Below are positions 10,704-21,997 of a DNA stretch of 64,000 nucleotides, piece by piece. The stretch is taken from NCBI RefSeq assembly GCF_907164915.1, contig NC_061868.1, positions 20,145,819-20,209,818 on the forward strand. The letters run 5' to 3'. The notes beneath the pieces were generated by a model that was given only the letters and a program-made list of their open reading frames with translations, had not been told where the DNA came from and searched no databases. Positions within the stretch are counted from its first letter, which is position 1. Each line of letters begins with the position of its first letter. The DNA comes from Impatiens glandulifera (Eukaryota; Streptophyta; Magnoliopsida; Ericales; Balsaminaceae). The translations under genes were made by a program, and so were the position numbers.

Positions 10704-12686
10704 TGTAATGCCCCAAAAATGACATCTCCTGGTCCCATATTTTAACACGTTCCGCGGCAGCTGGACACGTGGCAATATAGGGGAAATATCATATTGCGGG
10801 GTGACATGAGGTTCGTTGCGTTTAAACCTTGGTTTGCATGTTAGACATCTTTTAAGAAGAAATATTTAGTTTTAAACAGATTTAGACTAGAGTTTCTGAA
10901 AAAGGATGGTTCGTTATCTGTTTACACTCGGGAAATGGTTTTCACGCAATGTCCTCCGCACCCGTCTAAGGACAGTTTTCAAAAATTCTTCTAAAATAAA
11001 TAAAGTCTGGCTTTTATAAATTTAATTATATTATTCGTTACTTTTAATTAGTAGTCTAGGGGTCATAACAAGGATGAGCTTTAAATAATTGTACAAAATT
11101 ATTTAAAACGGGGTATGTACATATTGCGCTGGTATTTAGATTTTAAAAAACCTGAAAATATCATTGGAGAATTTTAGAATTTAAAATTAATTTTCAAACG
11201 GGGCCTTATCCAAAACATTGGTTTAGGAAATATCCCAAAAATATAAAAATATCATTTTCTAACCTTCTAGGATTATTTGAAAATGGATTGGGATTAAAAA
11301 ATTACAAAAATAATTTTGGATTTTAAAAAGGGAAACCAAACAGGCCTTAGGACCGGAGTCCTAAGGTCTGGGTTCGGTTTGTCCGATCTAGGCTCGATTG
11401 GGCTCGGTCAATACCGATGTCATCTAGATCAGGGCTCAGTCGCATGGGTCAAGGGACTAGAGAGATAGGTCCTATGGTTAGAAACATTGGTCCTAGGTCT
11501 AGGGTTAAGTTTACCGGTCCTAGGCTAAGTGAGGGTTCGGTCCAAAGGTTAGAAACATCGGTCCTATGCTAAAAGAAGGGTCAATCCTAGGGTTAGAAAC
11601 ATTTGTCATAGGTTTAGGGTTAGGGTTAAGTTTACCAGTCCTAGGCTAAGTGAGGGTTCGGTCCTAGGATTAGAAACATTGGTCCTAGGCTATGAGAATG
11701 ATCGGTCCTAGGGTTAGAAACATCAGTCATAGGCCTATTGAAGGCTCGGTCCTAGGGTTAAAAAAACCATTCATAGGGTAAGTGAGGGCTCGGTCCTAGG
11801 GTTAAAAACATTGGTCCTATGCTAAAGGAAGTTCTCGGTCCTACCTGAAGAACATCGGTATTGGTCCTTGGTCCTAGTTGAAGAACACTAGTCTTAGGTT
11901 AGAAAACTTGGTCTTGGGATCCTCGGTCCTAGGTTTGTTTTCTCGATCCTGGGTTTTGACATGGGGTTCGTTTTATTGGTTCTTTCTAAAAAACAGGGTC
12001 GATAATCACCGATCGTAGGCTAAAACCTTAAGACCGAGTGTTCTTGTTTTGGTCTAAAATTTCAGAAGTCCATAACTTTTGATTGGGATCATCAAAGTAT
12101 GATTCGTAAGCTATAATAAGTTCATATGATCATGAAGAACAAAAGTCCTAACATAAATCACGATTTTGAAATCCTTACAATGATCAATTTTAAAACACTA
12201 TTTATGCCAAATTTGGAGATCTTTTAAATTAGATCCATTAGCTTTGAAATGATTAATATAGTTGAACTTAACCAAAACATGAACATCATTCAAACATTAA
12301 AACAGTTTTTAAAGATTAAATCAATATTCAAAAAATTTCAAAAAAAATAGATTTGATTGAACATGATCAAAATAATGAAACAGTAAATGGAATTCATCCT
12401 AACATGTTAAGAAACATGTATAACAACTAATTGAATCAACAAATCGAGATTAAAAGCAAGAACACTAAATTTTTAAAAATCTAGATTTAGGCTAAATTTT
12501 AAAAAAAAAATCAGTTATATCAAACATGAACAAAACGTGATTACAATTGCTTGGATAAATTCTAACATGTTAACAAACATGTATAGCAACTAATTGAACC
12601 AAAAAAAATTGGATTAAACTCAAGAACATGAGATTTTAAAAAAATCAGTTTTCAAACTTAAATTTTCAAAAAGATTTATATAAGTT
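10704..12686. repeat. LTR-like sequence with minisatellite
   Basis: Begins TGTAATGCCCCAAAAATG, a start resembling many plant Ty3/gypsy LTRs, but no partner LTR is visible. 11360-11960 is a degenerate minisatellite built on GGTCCTAGG, GGTTAGAAACAT and GGCTAAGTGAGGGTTCGG. A segment near 12395-12490 recurs about 162 bp later (12556-12650) around AACATGTTAA. No coding capacity. Family assignment is a guess. Confidence 0.4.
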
Positions 12687-13184
12687 TGTTAAATTAAGTT
12701 AAATAAAGAAAAAGCGAAAATATTTAATTAAGATTAAATAGGAATTCATTAATTAAGTTGAATTAAGAAAAATGATTTAATTGATTAAAATGAACTTAGG
12801 ATAATTAAAATCAATACAACATAATTTTGATGATGCGTTGATCATTAAATAAAATTAAGTTATGCAAATGTTTTATGTGTAGGTAGCGCGAGCAGCAAAG
12901 CTGACTTAAGCAAAGTTGAAGACGCGTTAGCAGTAGGGTTGTTTCCAACAGCGGAGTTGTCTTCAGCACGCTGGCAGTAGACTTGCTTAATTAGAAGAGT
13001 TGTCTTCAGCACGCTGGCAGCTGACTTGCTTCAAAAAACAATCTAAATAAGCGCTAACAGCAGCGTTGCTTCAGCAGCAGTTTGAAGAAGCGCTTACAGA
13101 TGTTTTGCTTCAGCAGTAGTCTGAAGAAGCGCTAACAGTGGCATTGTTTCAGAAGCAGTCTGAAGAAACATTAACAGCATTTTT
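12687..13184 (+). repeat. E4 5' LTR, left part
   Basis: Left part of an LTR split by E2; the right part is 36761-37746. The start at TGTTAAATTAAG (12687) is inferred by likeness to other LTR starts and is uncertain. From 13049 it contains 39-bp tandem units (AAGCGCTAACAG ... CAGTCTGAAG) at 13049, 13088, 13127 and 13166; the last unit is interrupted by E2. Confidence 0.65.
13180..13184. other. E2 target-site duplication, left copy
   Basis: TTTTT here and at 36756-36760. Removing E2 plus one copy joins 13166-13184 to 36761-36780 and gives exactly one 39-bp unit of the E4 LTR repeat, which validates the boundaries despite the simple sequence. Confidence 0.85.
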
Positions 13185-15403
13185 TGTTGGGTCAAATTAT
13201 TTTGACTAAGTGCTGAAATAATTTAACCACTGATATTTTGATGATGAAATAACTTATGAGTTTTGATACAGGTATATTGAAACAATATGTTATAAGACTT
13301 GGATCTAATAAGGGTCATTAGACCGATTTTGGATTTCATTGCATAGAATTAGACGTAAGTCTAATAGAATTAGATGTACAATTTAACTCATCGAAGTTAG
13401 ACGTGTAGTCTAATAGATGTATAGAATTAGACGGATAGTCTAATGAATACACGGAATTAGACGTAAGTCTAATAGAATTAGACGTACAGTCTAACTCATC
13501 GGAGTTAGACATGTAGTCTAATAGATGTATAGAATTAGACGGATAGTCTAATGAATACACGGAATTAGACGTAAGTCTAATAGAATTAGACGTACAGTCT
13601 AACTCATCGGAGTTAGACGTGTAGTCTAATAGATGTAAAGAATTAGACAGATGGTCTAATGAATACACGGAATTAGACGTGAGTCTAATAGAATTAGACG
13701 TACAGTCTAACTCATCGGAGTTAGACGTGTAGTCTAATATATTTGTAATTAGACGGGTAGTCTAATTGATATTGGGAATTAGACGTACAGTCTAACTCAT
13801 CGGAGTTAGAAGTGTAGTCTAATAGAAAGTGAAAGTTAGACGTGAGTCTAACTCCTTCAGACAAGTCTGAGGTAGAACCGGAATTAGACGTGCAGTCTAA
13901 CTCAGTGGAGTTAGACGTGCAGTCTAACTCAGTGGAGTTAGACGTGCAGTCTAACTCAGTGGAGTTAGACGTGCCAGTCTAATGGTTATTGAATAATTAG
14001 ACGTGTGGTCTAATTAGTTAAAGTTAGACGTGAGTCTAACTCCTCCAGACAAGTCTGAGGTAGAACGAGAATTAGACGTGCAGTCTAACTCAGTGGAGTT
14101 AGACGTGACAGTCTAATGGTTATTGAATAATTAGACGTGTGGTCTAATTAGTGAAAGTTAGACGTGAGTCTAACTCCTTCAGACAAGTCTGATGTAGAAC
14201 CGGAATTAGACGTGCAGTCTAACTCAGTTGAGTTAGACGTGCCAGTCTAATGGTTATTGAATAATTAGACGTGTGGTCTAATTAGTGAAAGTTAGACGTG
14301 CGTCTAACTCCTTCAGACAAGTCTGAGGTAGAACCGAAATTAGACGTGTAGTCTAACTCAGTGGAGTTAGACGTGTTAGTCTAATGGTTATTCTAATTAG
14401 ACGCGAGTCTAATTCTATTAGACTAGGAGGTCTAATAGACTATTTCTTATTAGAAGGAGATGACTTATTTCATTAGACTGATTTTCACAATCCGTCTAAC
14501 TGAAATACGTTTAATGCTCAGTTTAAGCAGTGCGCTTGAATCTAGCATTTCTTCTACCCACGTGCTATAGTTGTACCCTACTCCTGCTCCACTTTCTAGT
14601 GAAGATTAGTACAACAACTATATGCATCCAATCAAGGAATGCCACTTAAGAGAATTTTCCTCACATTACTTGTTTTGCAGGTACATCCTTGATGGAATAT
14701 TCGGCGCACTACCAGTGATGTACGGCCACAATCCTTGTGCTCAGAACCTGCTGTGTACAATGGAGGCTTTTCAATGGAAGAGTGCCACGTATCATTCTTG
14801 AAGATTCGACTGTTAGCTCCTGCTCTATATTTAACCAATCTTAAGGACAACGGACGAAGCATCGGTTTTTAAGCCTTAACAAGTCTAAAGAACAAGCAAT
14901 CTGATTTTATAGAGAGAGAAACTACTCAATCATCTTGCTTACTGAACTTATTCTGTGAAGCTTCTTTCTGATTGTACTGTGTGTGAATCGAGAGAGAGAG
15001 CTAGAATCAAAACACCTTTAGCTGAGTGATATTCTTCATCTTGTAATTGAATAGAAAGTGTTCTGTTCAATAGTGAGCAAAGTGTGTGTGTAAATTGTAT
15101 TTGATTATTATCATCTTATAGTGAATCCTTCTAGTGGTTAGAAGAAGGGGTGACGTAGGAGAGTTTCTCCGAACATCCATAAACAAACAGTTGTGTTCTT
15201 CATTTCTGTCATCTTTTCATATTTCATCTTGTGCTTCAAACCCAAGTAAACAATTCCGCCTTGAATCCGTTTCAAGTGTTTACACAAGTTTGCGTACAAT
15301 AGAAAGTGAATTAAATCCCTAACAGGATTTCTTTCAAACTGTTTTTCATAAGCCTTCATCCTTAGCCAGACCCCTGTCTCTATCGATAAAGCCGATCCTA
15401 TCA
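13185..15403 (+). repeat. E2 5' LTR (2,219 bp)
   Basis: TGTTGGGTCAAATT ... GATCCTATCA. 13336-13740 is a 108-bp tandem array (markers near 13445, 13553 and 13661); 13850-14400 is a roughly 135-bp array; both are built from TTAGACGT...GTCTAA hairpins. A TATA-like TATATTTA lies at 14826-14833 and the GGTGACGTAGGAGAG leader near 15148. The 3' LTR is 162 bp shorter, mostly through repeat number. Confidence 0.92.
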
Positions 15404-15405
15404 AT

Positions 15406-15417
15406 TCATATTAGAGC
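15406..15417 (+). other. E2 primer binding site, degenerate
   Basis: TCATATTAGAGC, three mismatches to the initiator tRNA-Met complement TGGTATCAGAGC. Position two bases after the LTR end is as in E1 and E3. Confidence 0.75.
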
Positions 15418-15452
15418 CTTGATTCTATTCTCAAGCATCAAGAACCCAAAGC

Positions 15453-16736
15453 ATGTCTTGCATCAATGAAATTCCTCTTCTGTCAAAGGATAACTATGAT
15501 TTGTGGATGATAAGGATGCAAGCTCACTTGGCTGCTATTGACTATGATATGTGGAGTGTTATCACCGATGGCCCCATAAAGTTTTCAAAGCCAAGAAGTG
15601 AGTGGACTACTGAAGAAAAGGTGACAAACAACCTGGATAATGTTGCTAAGAACATTTTGTTCCAATCACTCAACACGAATATGTATTGTGAGATCAAGTC
15701 CTGTTCCACTGCAAAAGAGATATGGGATAAGCTCAACCAGATCCACGGTGTGAATTCTCAAGCAAAGAAGAACCAGAAAGAGTTCATTTGCAGTCAGAAC
15801 AAGTCCAGATGGGCTGACAGCGATACTAAAAAGTCTCCCGCTAAAAAAGAGAATGAAGCTGTAACATGTCTGATGGCAGATGACCAATCTAAGGTACAAA
15901 TAAATGAAGGATTGGAGGAATCTGTATGGTATCTTGATATGGGATGTTCCAGGCATATGACAGGAAACAGACGGCTTCTCACTGATATATCAGATTGCTC
16001 TGGACCTAAGATCATATTTGGTGACAACAAGAAGGGTAAGACCATGGGTAAGGGTAAGATTATCCATGGTAACCTAACTATTAATGACGTGTTGCTGGTT
16101 GACAACTTGTGTTATAATTTAATCAGTATTAGTCAATTATGTGATAATGGTTTGTCAGTAGACTTTCAAACTCATGCATGTTTAGTTAAAGACCAAGATG
16201 GAAACATTTTATTAACTGGAAGTAGAGTAGGAAACTCATATAAAATGAATTGGCAAAAAGAGACATCTGACCCTATGTGCATGATTGCCAAGAATGACCA
16301 GAAATGGTTATGGCATAAACGTTTGAACCATTTGAATTTTAAAACCATCAACAACATTTGTTCAAACAATTTAGTTATTGGTTTACCCAAACTTCAGTTT
16401 TCAAAGGAGAAGATATGCACTGCTTGCCAGTTAGGCAAACAGGGCAGATCATCGTTCAAAAGCAAAGGGAAATCACAATCCAGCCGTATCCTAGAACTCT
16501 TACATATGGATATTTTTGGTCCAATTCCTGTAAAGAGTATAGGAGGAATGAGATTTTCCTTAATTGTTATCGATGACTTTTCACGTTTTACATGGGTTGC
16601 ATTTTTACCATCAAAATATAAAACTGTTGAACACTTGATTAGGATATTTAAAGGGATTCAGAATCAGAAATCCTTAAATATCACATGCATCAGAAGTGAT
16701 TAGGGAACTGAATTCACTAACAGATACCTATCATCT
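15453..16736 (+). pseudogene. E2 gag-pol, 5' part (to integrase)
   Basis: One open frame from ATG 15453 to TAG 16701 (416 codons). It holds an N-terminal gag half (LLSKDNYDLWMIRMQAH), the same gag deletion as E1 near 15750-15785, and a second in-frame deletion that joins the gag spacer (MADDQSK) straight to the protease (ESVWYLDMGCSRHM). It continues through the GAG-pre-integrase H-H-C-C (WHKRLNH ... CTACQLGK) and the integrase core (HMDIFGP, IDDFSRF, IRSD). The TAG replaces the Gln after the second catalytic Asp. E3 cuts the gene after 16736; it resumes at 30573. The protease reads DMG instead of DSG or DTG. Confidence 0.9.
16732..16736. other. E3 target-site duplication, left copy
   Basis: CATCT here and at 30568-30572. 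The uninterrupted homologous site in E1 (near 2890) has a single CATCT. Confidence 0.95.
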
Positions 16737-19248
16737 TGATAGGATCGGCTTTATCGTTAGAGACGGGGGTCTGGCTAAGGATGAAGGCTTATGAAAAACG
16801 ATTTGATTGAAATCCTGTTAGGGATTAATATCTCTTTCTATTCTACGCAAACTTGTGTAAACACTTGAAACAGATTCAAGGCGGAATTGTTTATTTGGGT
16901 TTGAAGAACAAGATGAAATATGAAAAGATGACAGAAATGAAGAACACAACAGCTTGTTTATGGATGTTCGGAGAAACTCTCCTACGTCACCCCTTCTTCC
17001 AACCACCGGAAGGATTCACTATAATATGATGAGAATCAAATACAGTTTACACACACACTTAGCTCACTATTGAACAGAACACTTTCTGTTCAATTACAAG
17101 ATGAATAATATCACTCAGCTAAATGTGTTTTGATTCTAGCTCTCTCTCTCGATTCACATACAGTACAATCAAAAAGAAGCTTCAAAGAAAAAGTTCAGTA
17201 AGCAAGATGATTGAGTAGTCTCTCTCTACAAAATCAGATTGCTTGTTCGTAAGACTTGTTAAGGAAGATTGCCTGATGTCCTTAGGATTGATTAAATACT
17301 GAGCCAAAGTTAACGGTAGAATCTTCAAGAATGATACGTGGCACTCTTCCATTGGAAAGCCTCCATTGTACACAGTAGGTTTTGAGCACAAAAATTGTGG
17401 TTGTACCAAACTGGTAGTGCGCTGAATATTCCATCATGGATGTACCTGCAAAACGAGTAATATGAGGAAAATTCTCTTACGTGGCATTCCTTGATTGGAT
17501 GCATATAGCTGTTGTACTAATCTTCACAAGAAAGTGGAGCAGAAGTAGGGTACAGCTATAGCACGTGGGTAGGAGAAATGCTAGATTCAAGCGTACTACT
17601 TAAACAAAGCATTAGACGTATTTTAGTTTGACATATTTGAGAAAATCAGTCTAATGAAATAAGTCAACTCCTTCTAATGAAAAACGTCTATTAGACCGCC
17701 TGGTCTAATAGAATTAGACTCGCGTCTAATTACAATAACCATTAGACGGGTACGTCTAACTCCACTGAGTTAGACTACACGTCTAATTCCGGTTCTACCT
17801 CAGACTTGTCTGAAGGAGTTAGACTCACGTCTAGCTTTCACTAATTAGACTACCCGTCTAATTATTCAATAACCATTAGACGGGTACGTCTAACTCCACT
17901 AAGTTAGACTACACGTCTAATTCTGGAACTACCTCGGACTAATCTGAAGGAGTTAGACTCACGTCTAACTTTCACTAATTAGACTACCCATCTAATTATT
18001 AAATAACCATTAGACCGGCACGTTTAACTCCACTGAGTTAGACTGCCACGTTTAATTTTGGTTCTACCTCAGACTTGTCTGAAGGAGTTCGACTCACGTC
18101 TAACTTTTACTAATTAGACTACCCGTCTAATTATTAAATAACCATTAGACCGGCACGTCTAACTCCACTGAGTTAGACTGCCACGTCTAATTTCGGTTCT
18201 ACCTCAGACTTATCTGAAGGAGTTAGACTTACGTCTAACTTTCACTAATTAGACTATCCGTCTAATTATTCAATAACCATTAGACGGGTACGTCTAACTC
18301 CACTGAGTTAGACTACACGTCTAATTCCGGTTCTACGTCAGACTAATCTGAAGGAGTTAGACTCACGTCTAACTTTCACTAATAAGACTACCCGTCTAAT
18401 TATTAAATAACCATTAGACCGGCACGTCTAACTCCACTGAGTTAGACTGCCACGTCTAATTCCGGTTCTACCTCAGACATGTCTGAAGGAGTTAGACTCA
18501 CGTCTAACTTTTACTAATCAGACTACCCGTCTAATTATTAAATAACCATTAGACCAGCACGTCTAACTCCACTGAATTAGACTGCCACGTCTAATTCCGG
18601 TTCTACTTCAGACTTGTTTGAGGAGTTAGACTCACGTCTAACTTTCACTAAATAGACTACCCGTCTAATTACAAATATATTAGACTTACGTCTAATTACA
18701 TTAGACTCACGTCTAATTCCGCGTATTCATTAGACTATCCGTCTAATTCTTTACGTCTATTAGACTTACAAGTCTAACTCCGATGAGTTAGACTGTACGT
18801 CTAATTCCATTAGACTCACGTCTAATTCCGCGTATTCATTAGACTATCCGTCTAATTCTTTACGTCTATTAGACTTACACGTCTAACTCCGATGAGTTAG
18901 ACTGTACGTCTAATTCTATTAGACTTACGTCTAATTCTATTAGACTTACGTCTAATTCCGCGTATTCATTAGTCTATCCGTCTAATTATTTACGTCTATT
19001 AGACTTACACGTCTAACTCCGATGAGTTAGACTGTACGTCTAATTCTATTAGACTTACGTCTAATTCCATTAGACTTACGTCTAATTTCGCGAATGAAAA
19101 TCAAAATCGGTCTAATGATCCTCATTAGATCCAAGTCTAGAGACATGTTGTCTCAATACACCTGTATCGAAACTCATAAATTATTTCATCATCAAAATAT
19201 CAGTGGGTAAATTATTTCAACACTTAGTTAAAATAATTTGACCCAACA
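16737..19248 (-). repeat. E3 3' LTR (2,512 bp)
   Basis: On the plus strand it begins TGATAGGATCGGC and ends TGACCCAACA. It contains about seven 135-bp units (markers near 17791, 17924, 18060, 18195, 18329, 18464, 18599) and three 109-130-bp units (near 18721, 18830, 18960). The 5' LTR has about nine and two. All are made of GTCTAA/TTAGAC hairpins. Confidence 0.93.
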
Positions 19249-19263
19249 ATTTCCCCCTTTTTG
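19249..19263 (-). other. E3 polypurine tract
   Basis: Plus strand ATTTCCCCCTTTTTG, i.e. CAAAAAGGGGGAAAT on the element strand, adjoining the 3' LTR. Identical to the E1 tract. Confidence 0.9.
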
Positions 19264-19665
19264 ATGAAGAAATTGTAAACCTGCATACATATATCAAGAC
19301 ATGCATTCATTCAATAAATAAACAACCACCTTGTTCACTTACACCATTCATCCAAAAAGAACCAGTATTCAAAAAAAAACTATCAAGATACCATGTTCAA
19401 TAAAGTTAAGCAGAGTAAAATAAGAGAGATCATTGTTCTTCCCTTTTCACTCGAGGATCGATTGGACTCATCTCTTGCCCGGGAAGCATGTTCATGAAAT
19501 GAGGATAGCCGCGACCACCACGACCTCCTGCACTCGATCTTCCTCCACGCTCACCAGCACTGGCACGTCCTCCTTGATCGACATTTGATAGCCTACTCCG
19601 GCCACCACCACTTCTTCCTCCACGCTCAGCACCGCTTCGACCACCACCTCTCTTGGTTGGCCTAG

Positions 19666-19670
19666 GATTG
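19666..19670. other. E5 target-site duplication, left copy
   Basis: GATTG at 19666-19670 and 21998-22002, flanking E5 exactly at its TG/CA ends. Confidence 0.95.
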
Positions 19671-20149
19671 TGTTACGACTTGTTTCGTAAGATGTGTTTT
19701 TGGTTCAAGAATCAAATTCTTGATCTATAAGACCGGTGGAAATTCTACAATCAAAGAGCAGCGGAAGGTTTTCAATAGAGAATTTGGGGGGAGGGAATAG
19801 AAGAATCAAGGGTACGAAGAGAAATACTGTTGGTCTATACCAAACAGTCCATAGTAAATAATAATAAATGAATATGGCAGAAGTTTATATCTTCATTATT
19901 CTATTCATGGGTCCTTGGGGAAGAAAGATCAGCCTTATATAGGTGATGTCTTGCCCCATAATATTCGGTTACAACAACTTTAAAAGAATAACAGAATTCG
20001 GTTTGTAAAATAGAAAAAGAAAGCAAAACAAAATAATAAAACAACAAAACAGAAATCTGGCCCATGTGCACACTAGGACCGAGACCGAGTGCCGAGAAAG
20101 GTTGCTGAAATTTATTCTAGGACCGAGACTTTGATTTTAGACCCTAACA
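19671..20149 (-). repeat. E5 3' LTR (479 bp)
   Basis: Plus strand TGTTACGACTTGTTTCG ... GACCCTAACA. Followed by TTATCTCCCCCTTCG, the complement of a polypurine tract (20150-20164). Confidence 0.93.
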
Positions 20150-20301
20150 TTATCTCCCCCTTCGAAATTCATCGCCCTCGACGAAAAAAGACCGTGGTCT
20201 GCCGAGTTTACCGAGCCTCTAATGCGCATGCTCAATATTTCAAAGAATTCGGTCGGACTTCAGCAAGTCCAACAAGTGTCGGAGTCTTAGGACCGCGTTT
20301 C

Positions 20302-21462
20302 TTAGAAGCCTTCGGTCTTCCTGCTCCACGACCAGTCCTTCCTTCGGCCCAGCACACCAAGTGCAGCAAAAGGGTCATCTTTCTTCCGGGCATACTCTAG
20401 AATATCTTCAAATAACCAAGCCCAGTCCTTTATCCAGACCAGCAACACATGCGCAACAACATAGCCATGTCTTCCGACTACCTTCCTAGCTGGTGTTCGG
20501 TTGTTGGGTTGCTGGGTTAGCCCTTTGATTATTTTTTTGAAATTTTCAGAAGCGTCTTCCAAAACAAGTGAAACAGTTTGGCATTCGTTCTTGCTGATTA
20601 TTTGTACCGTGGCAGCAACATTATGATTTTCAAAGGCCTTTTCTAGATGGCTGCCTTGTATTATGTTGACCCGCGACCGAGGGGCACCTTGCTGGACCGA
20701 GAAAGTGTGCAAGATAATGACATGTTCGTCCCTTGTCTCAAGCACCAAAGGTGGGTCATAAAAATCTGATTCTTGGACGGGTTCTTGAACGCTTTCTTGG
20801 ACTTCTTGTTGATCAGCCGGGGCCATGAACAATCTGGATTTGCACCTATGATTGGGCTCCCAATGATCATTGCAAGTGTAGCGCCGGTCTTCCTTGGGAT
20901 CGGTCATCTGGTTTGTGCTCGGCCAGACCGTGTTAACAATGCAAGGCGTGGGCAGCAGCGGCGGTTTGGCGCTGTACAAGGGCCTGCGACCGAATCACAG
21001 CAAGAGATCTTTCTTGAATTTATGTCACGTCAATGCTTCCATATGGTTGCGATTCCGCAAATATGATTCATGCCACGTTCTTGCCTCTTTTGAGAAGTGA
21101 GTGCGGACAATGTCCAGCTTTGTGGCATCATTCGTCTTGCTCTCCCTAAATATTTGCTCGGCAAATAAGAGCCAGCCCTCCAAATCAGTCCCATCAAATT
21201 CAGGAATATCAATATTTGTGAGCTGGGTTGGAGGAAGGTAGCAAGAAGTAATATTATAGGGTCGGATGCGGGGATTTTGGCCATTATTAAACGCACCTTT
21301 TTCAATGGCTGTCAAACTTTTTCCAGCAGCATACCTTCTGTTCATATTTGGCAGAAAAGCATTGTGCACGGCAGCCTGTTCGGTCATATGTTGTTGTAGG
21401 GCAGCATTCATGAAGGCATATTGTTGGGTCAGCCCTTCGAGTAGGGTCTTAAGATCATCCAT
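20302..21462 (-). pseudogene. E5 gag remnant (Ty3/gypsy)
   Basis: 21462-21025 encodes a gag N-terminal region (DLKTLLEGLTQQ) with the retrotransposon gag core (LTNIDIPEFDGTDLEGW, LDIVRTHFSKEARTWHESY). A stop at 21025 and a deletion follow. 20979-20302 resumes at a gag zinc-knuckle-like segment (YTCNDHWEPNHRCKSRLF) and runs on into Glu/Gln-rich sequence. The knuckle is of the CxxCx..xGHRC type with the first Cys replaced by Tyr. No pol follows. Confidence 0.75.
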
Positions 21463-21502
21463 CTTTGCTGCTATCTGGTTTCTTTCATTTGAGAATCGTC
21501 TT

Positions 21503-21514
21503 GCTCTAATACCA
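21503..21514 (-). other. E5 primer binding site
   Basis: Element strand TGGTATTAGAGC, one mismatch to the initiator tRNA-Met complement, four bases from the 5' LTR. Confidence 0.88.
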
Positions 21515-21518
21515 AGAA

Positions 21519-21997
21519 TGTTACGACTTGTTTCGTAAGATGTGTTTTGGGTTCAAGAATCAAATTCTTGATCTATAAGACCGGTGGAAATTCTACAATC
21601 AAAGGGCAGCGGAAGGTTTTCAATAGAGAATTTGGGGGGAGGGAATAGAAGAATCAAGGGTGCGAAGAGAAATACTGTTGGTCTATACCAAACAGTCCAT
21701 AGTAAATAATAATAGATGAATATGGCAGAAGTTCATATCTTCATTATTCTATTCATGGGTCCTTGGGGAAGAAAGATCAGCCTTATATAGGTGATGTCTT
21801 GCCCCATAATATTCGGTTACAACAACTTTAAAAGAATAACAGAATTCGGTTTGTAAAATAGAAAAAGAAAGCAAAACAAAATAATAAAACAACAAAACAG
21901 AAATCTAGCCCATGTGCACACTAGGACCGAGATCGGGTGCCGAGAAAGGTTGCTGGAATTTATTCTAGGACCGAGACTTTGATTTTAGACCCTAACA
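21519..21997 (-). repeat. E5 5' LTR (479 bp)
   Basis: Near-identical copy of 19671-20149 with no indels; differences are scattered single bases (for example AGAGCAG/AGGGCAG and GTACG/GTGCG). Confidence 0.93.

Larger units (their letters stand above)
19671..21997 (-). mobile_element. E5: small Ty3/gypsy derivative
   Basis: 2,327 bp, reverse orientation, two 479-bp LTRs, PBS and polypurine tract, flanked by GATTG. The interior encodes only gag pieces; no protease, RT or integrase is visible, so it is a non-autonomous deletion derivative. Nine differences were counted by eye between the LTRs (about 98% identity), so it is fairly recent and the youngest layer of the nest. Confidence 0.92.

Noticed and set aside
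11608..11632. TTTAGGGTTAGGGTTA as an interstitial telomere
   Set aside because: Only two or three imperfect units, explained by drift of the surrounding GGTTAGAAAC minisatellite.
13336..13668. 110-codon minus-strand frame with a regular 36-residue repeat (SNSIRLTSNS)
   Set aside because: It is the 108-bp LTR tandem array read through; the period is divisible by three so the frame stays open. The same applies to 34850-35134.
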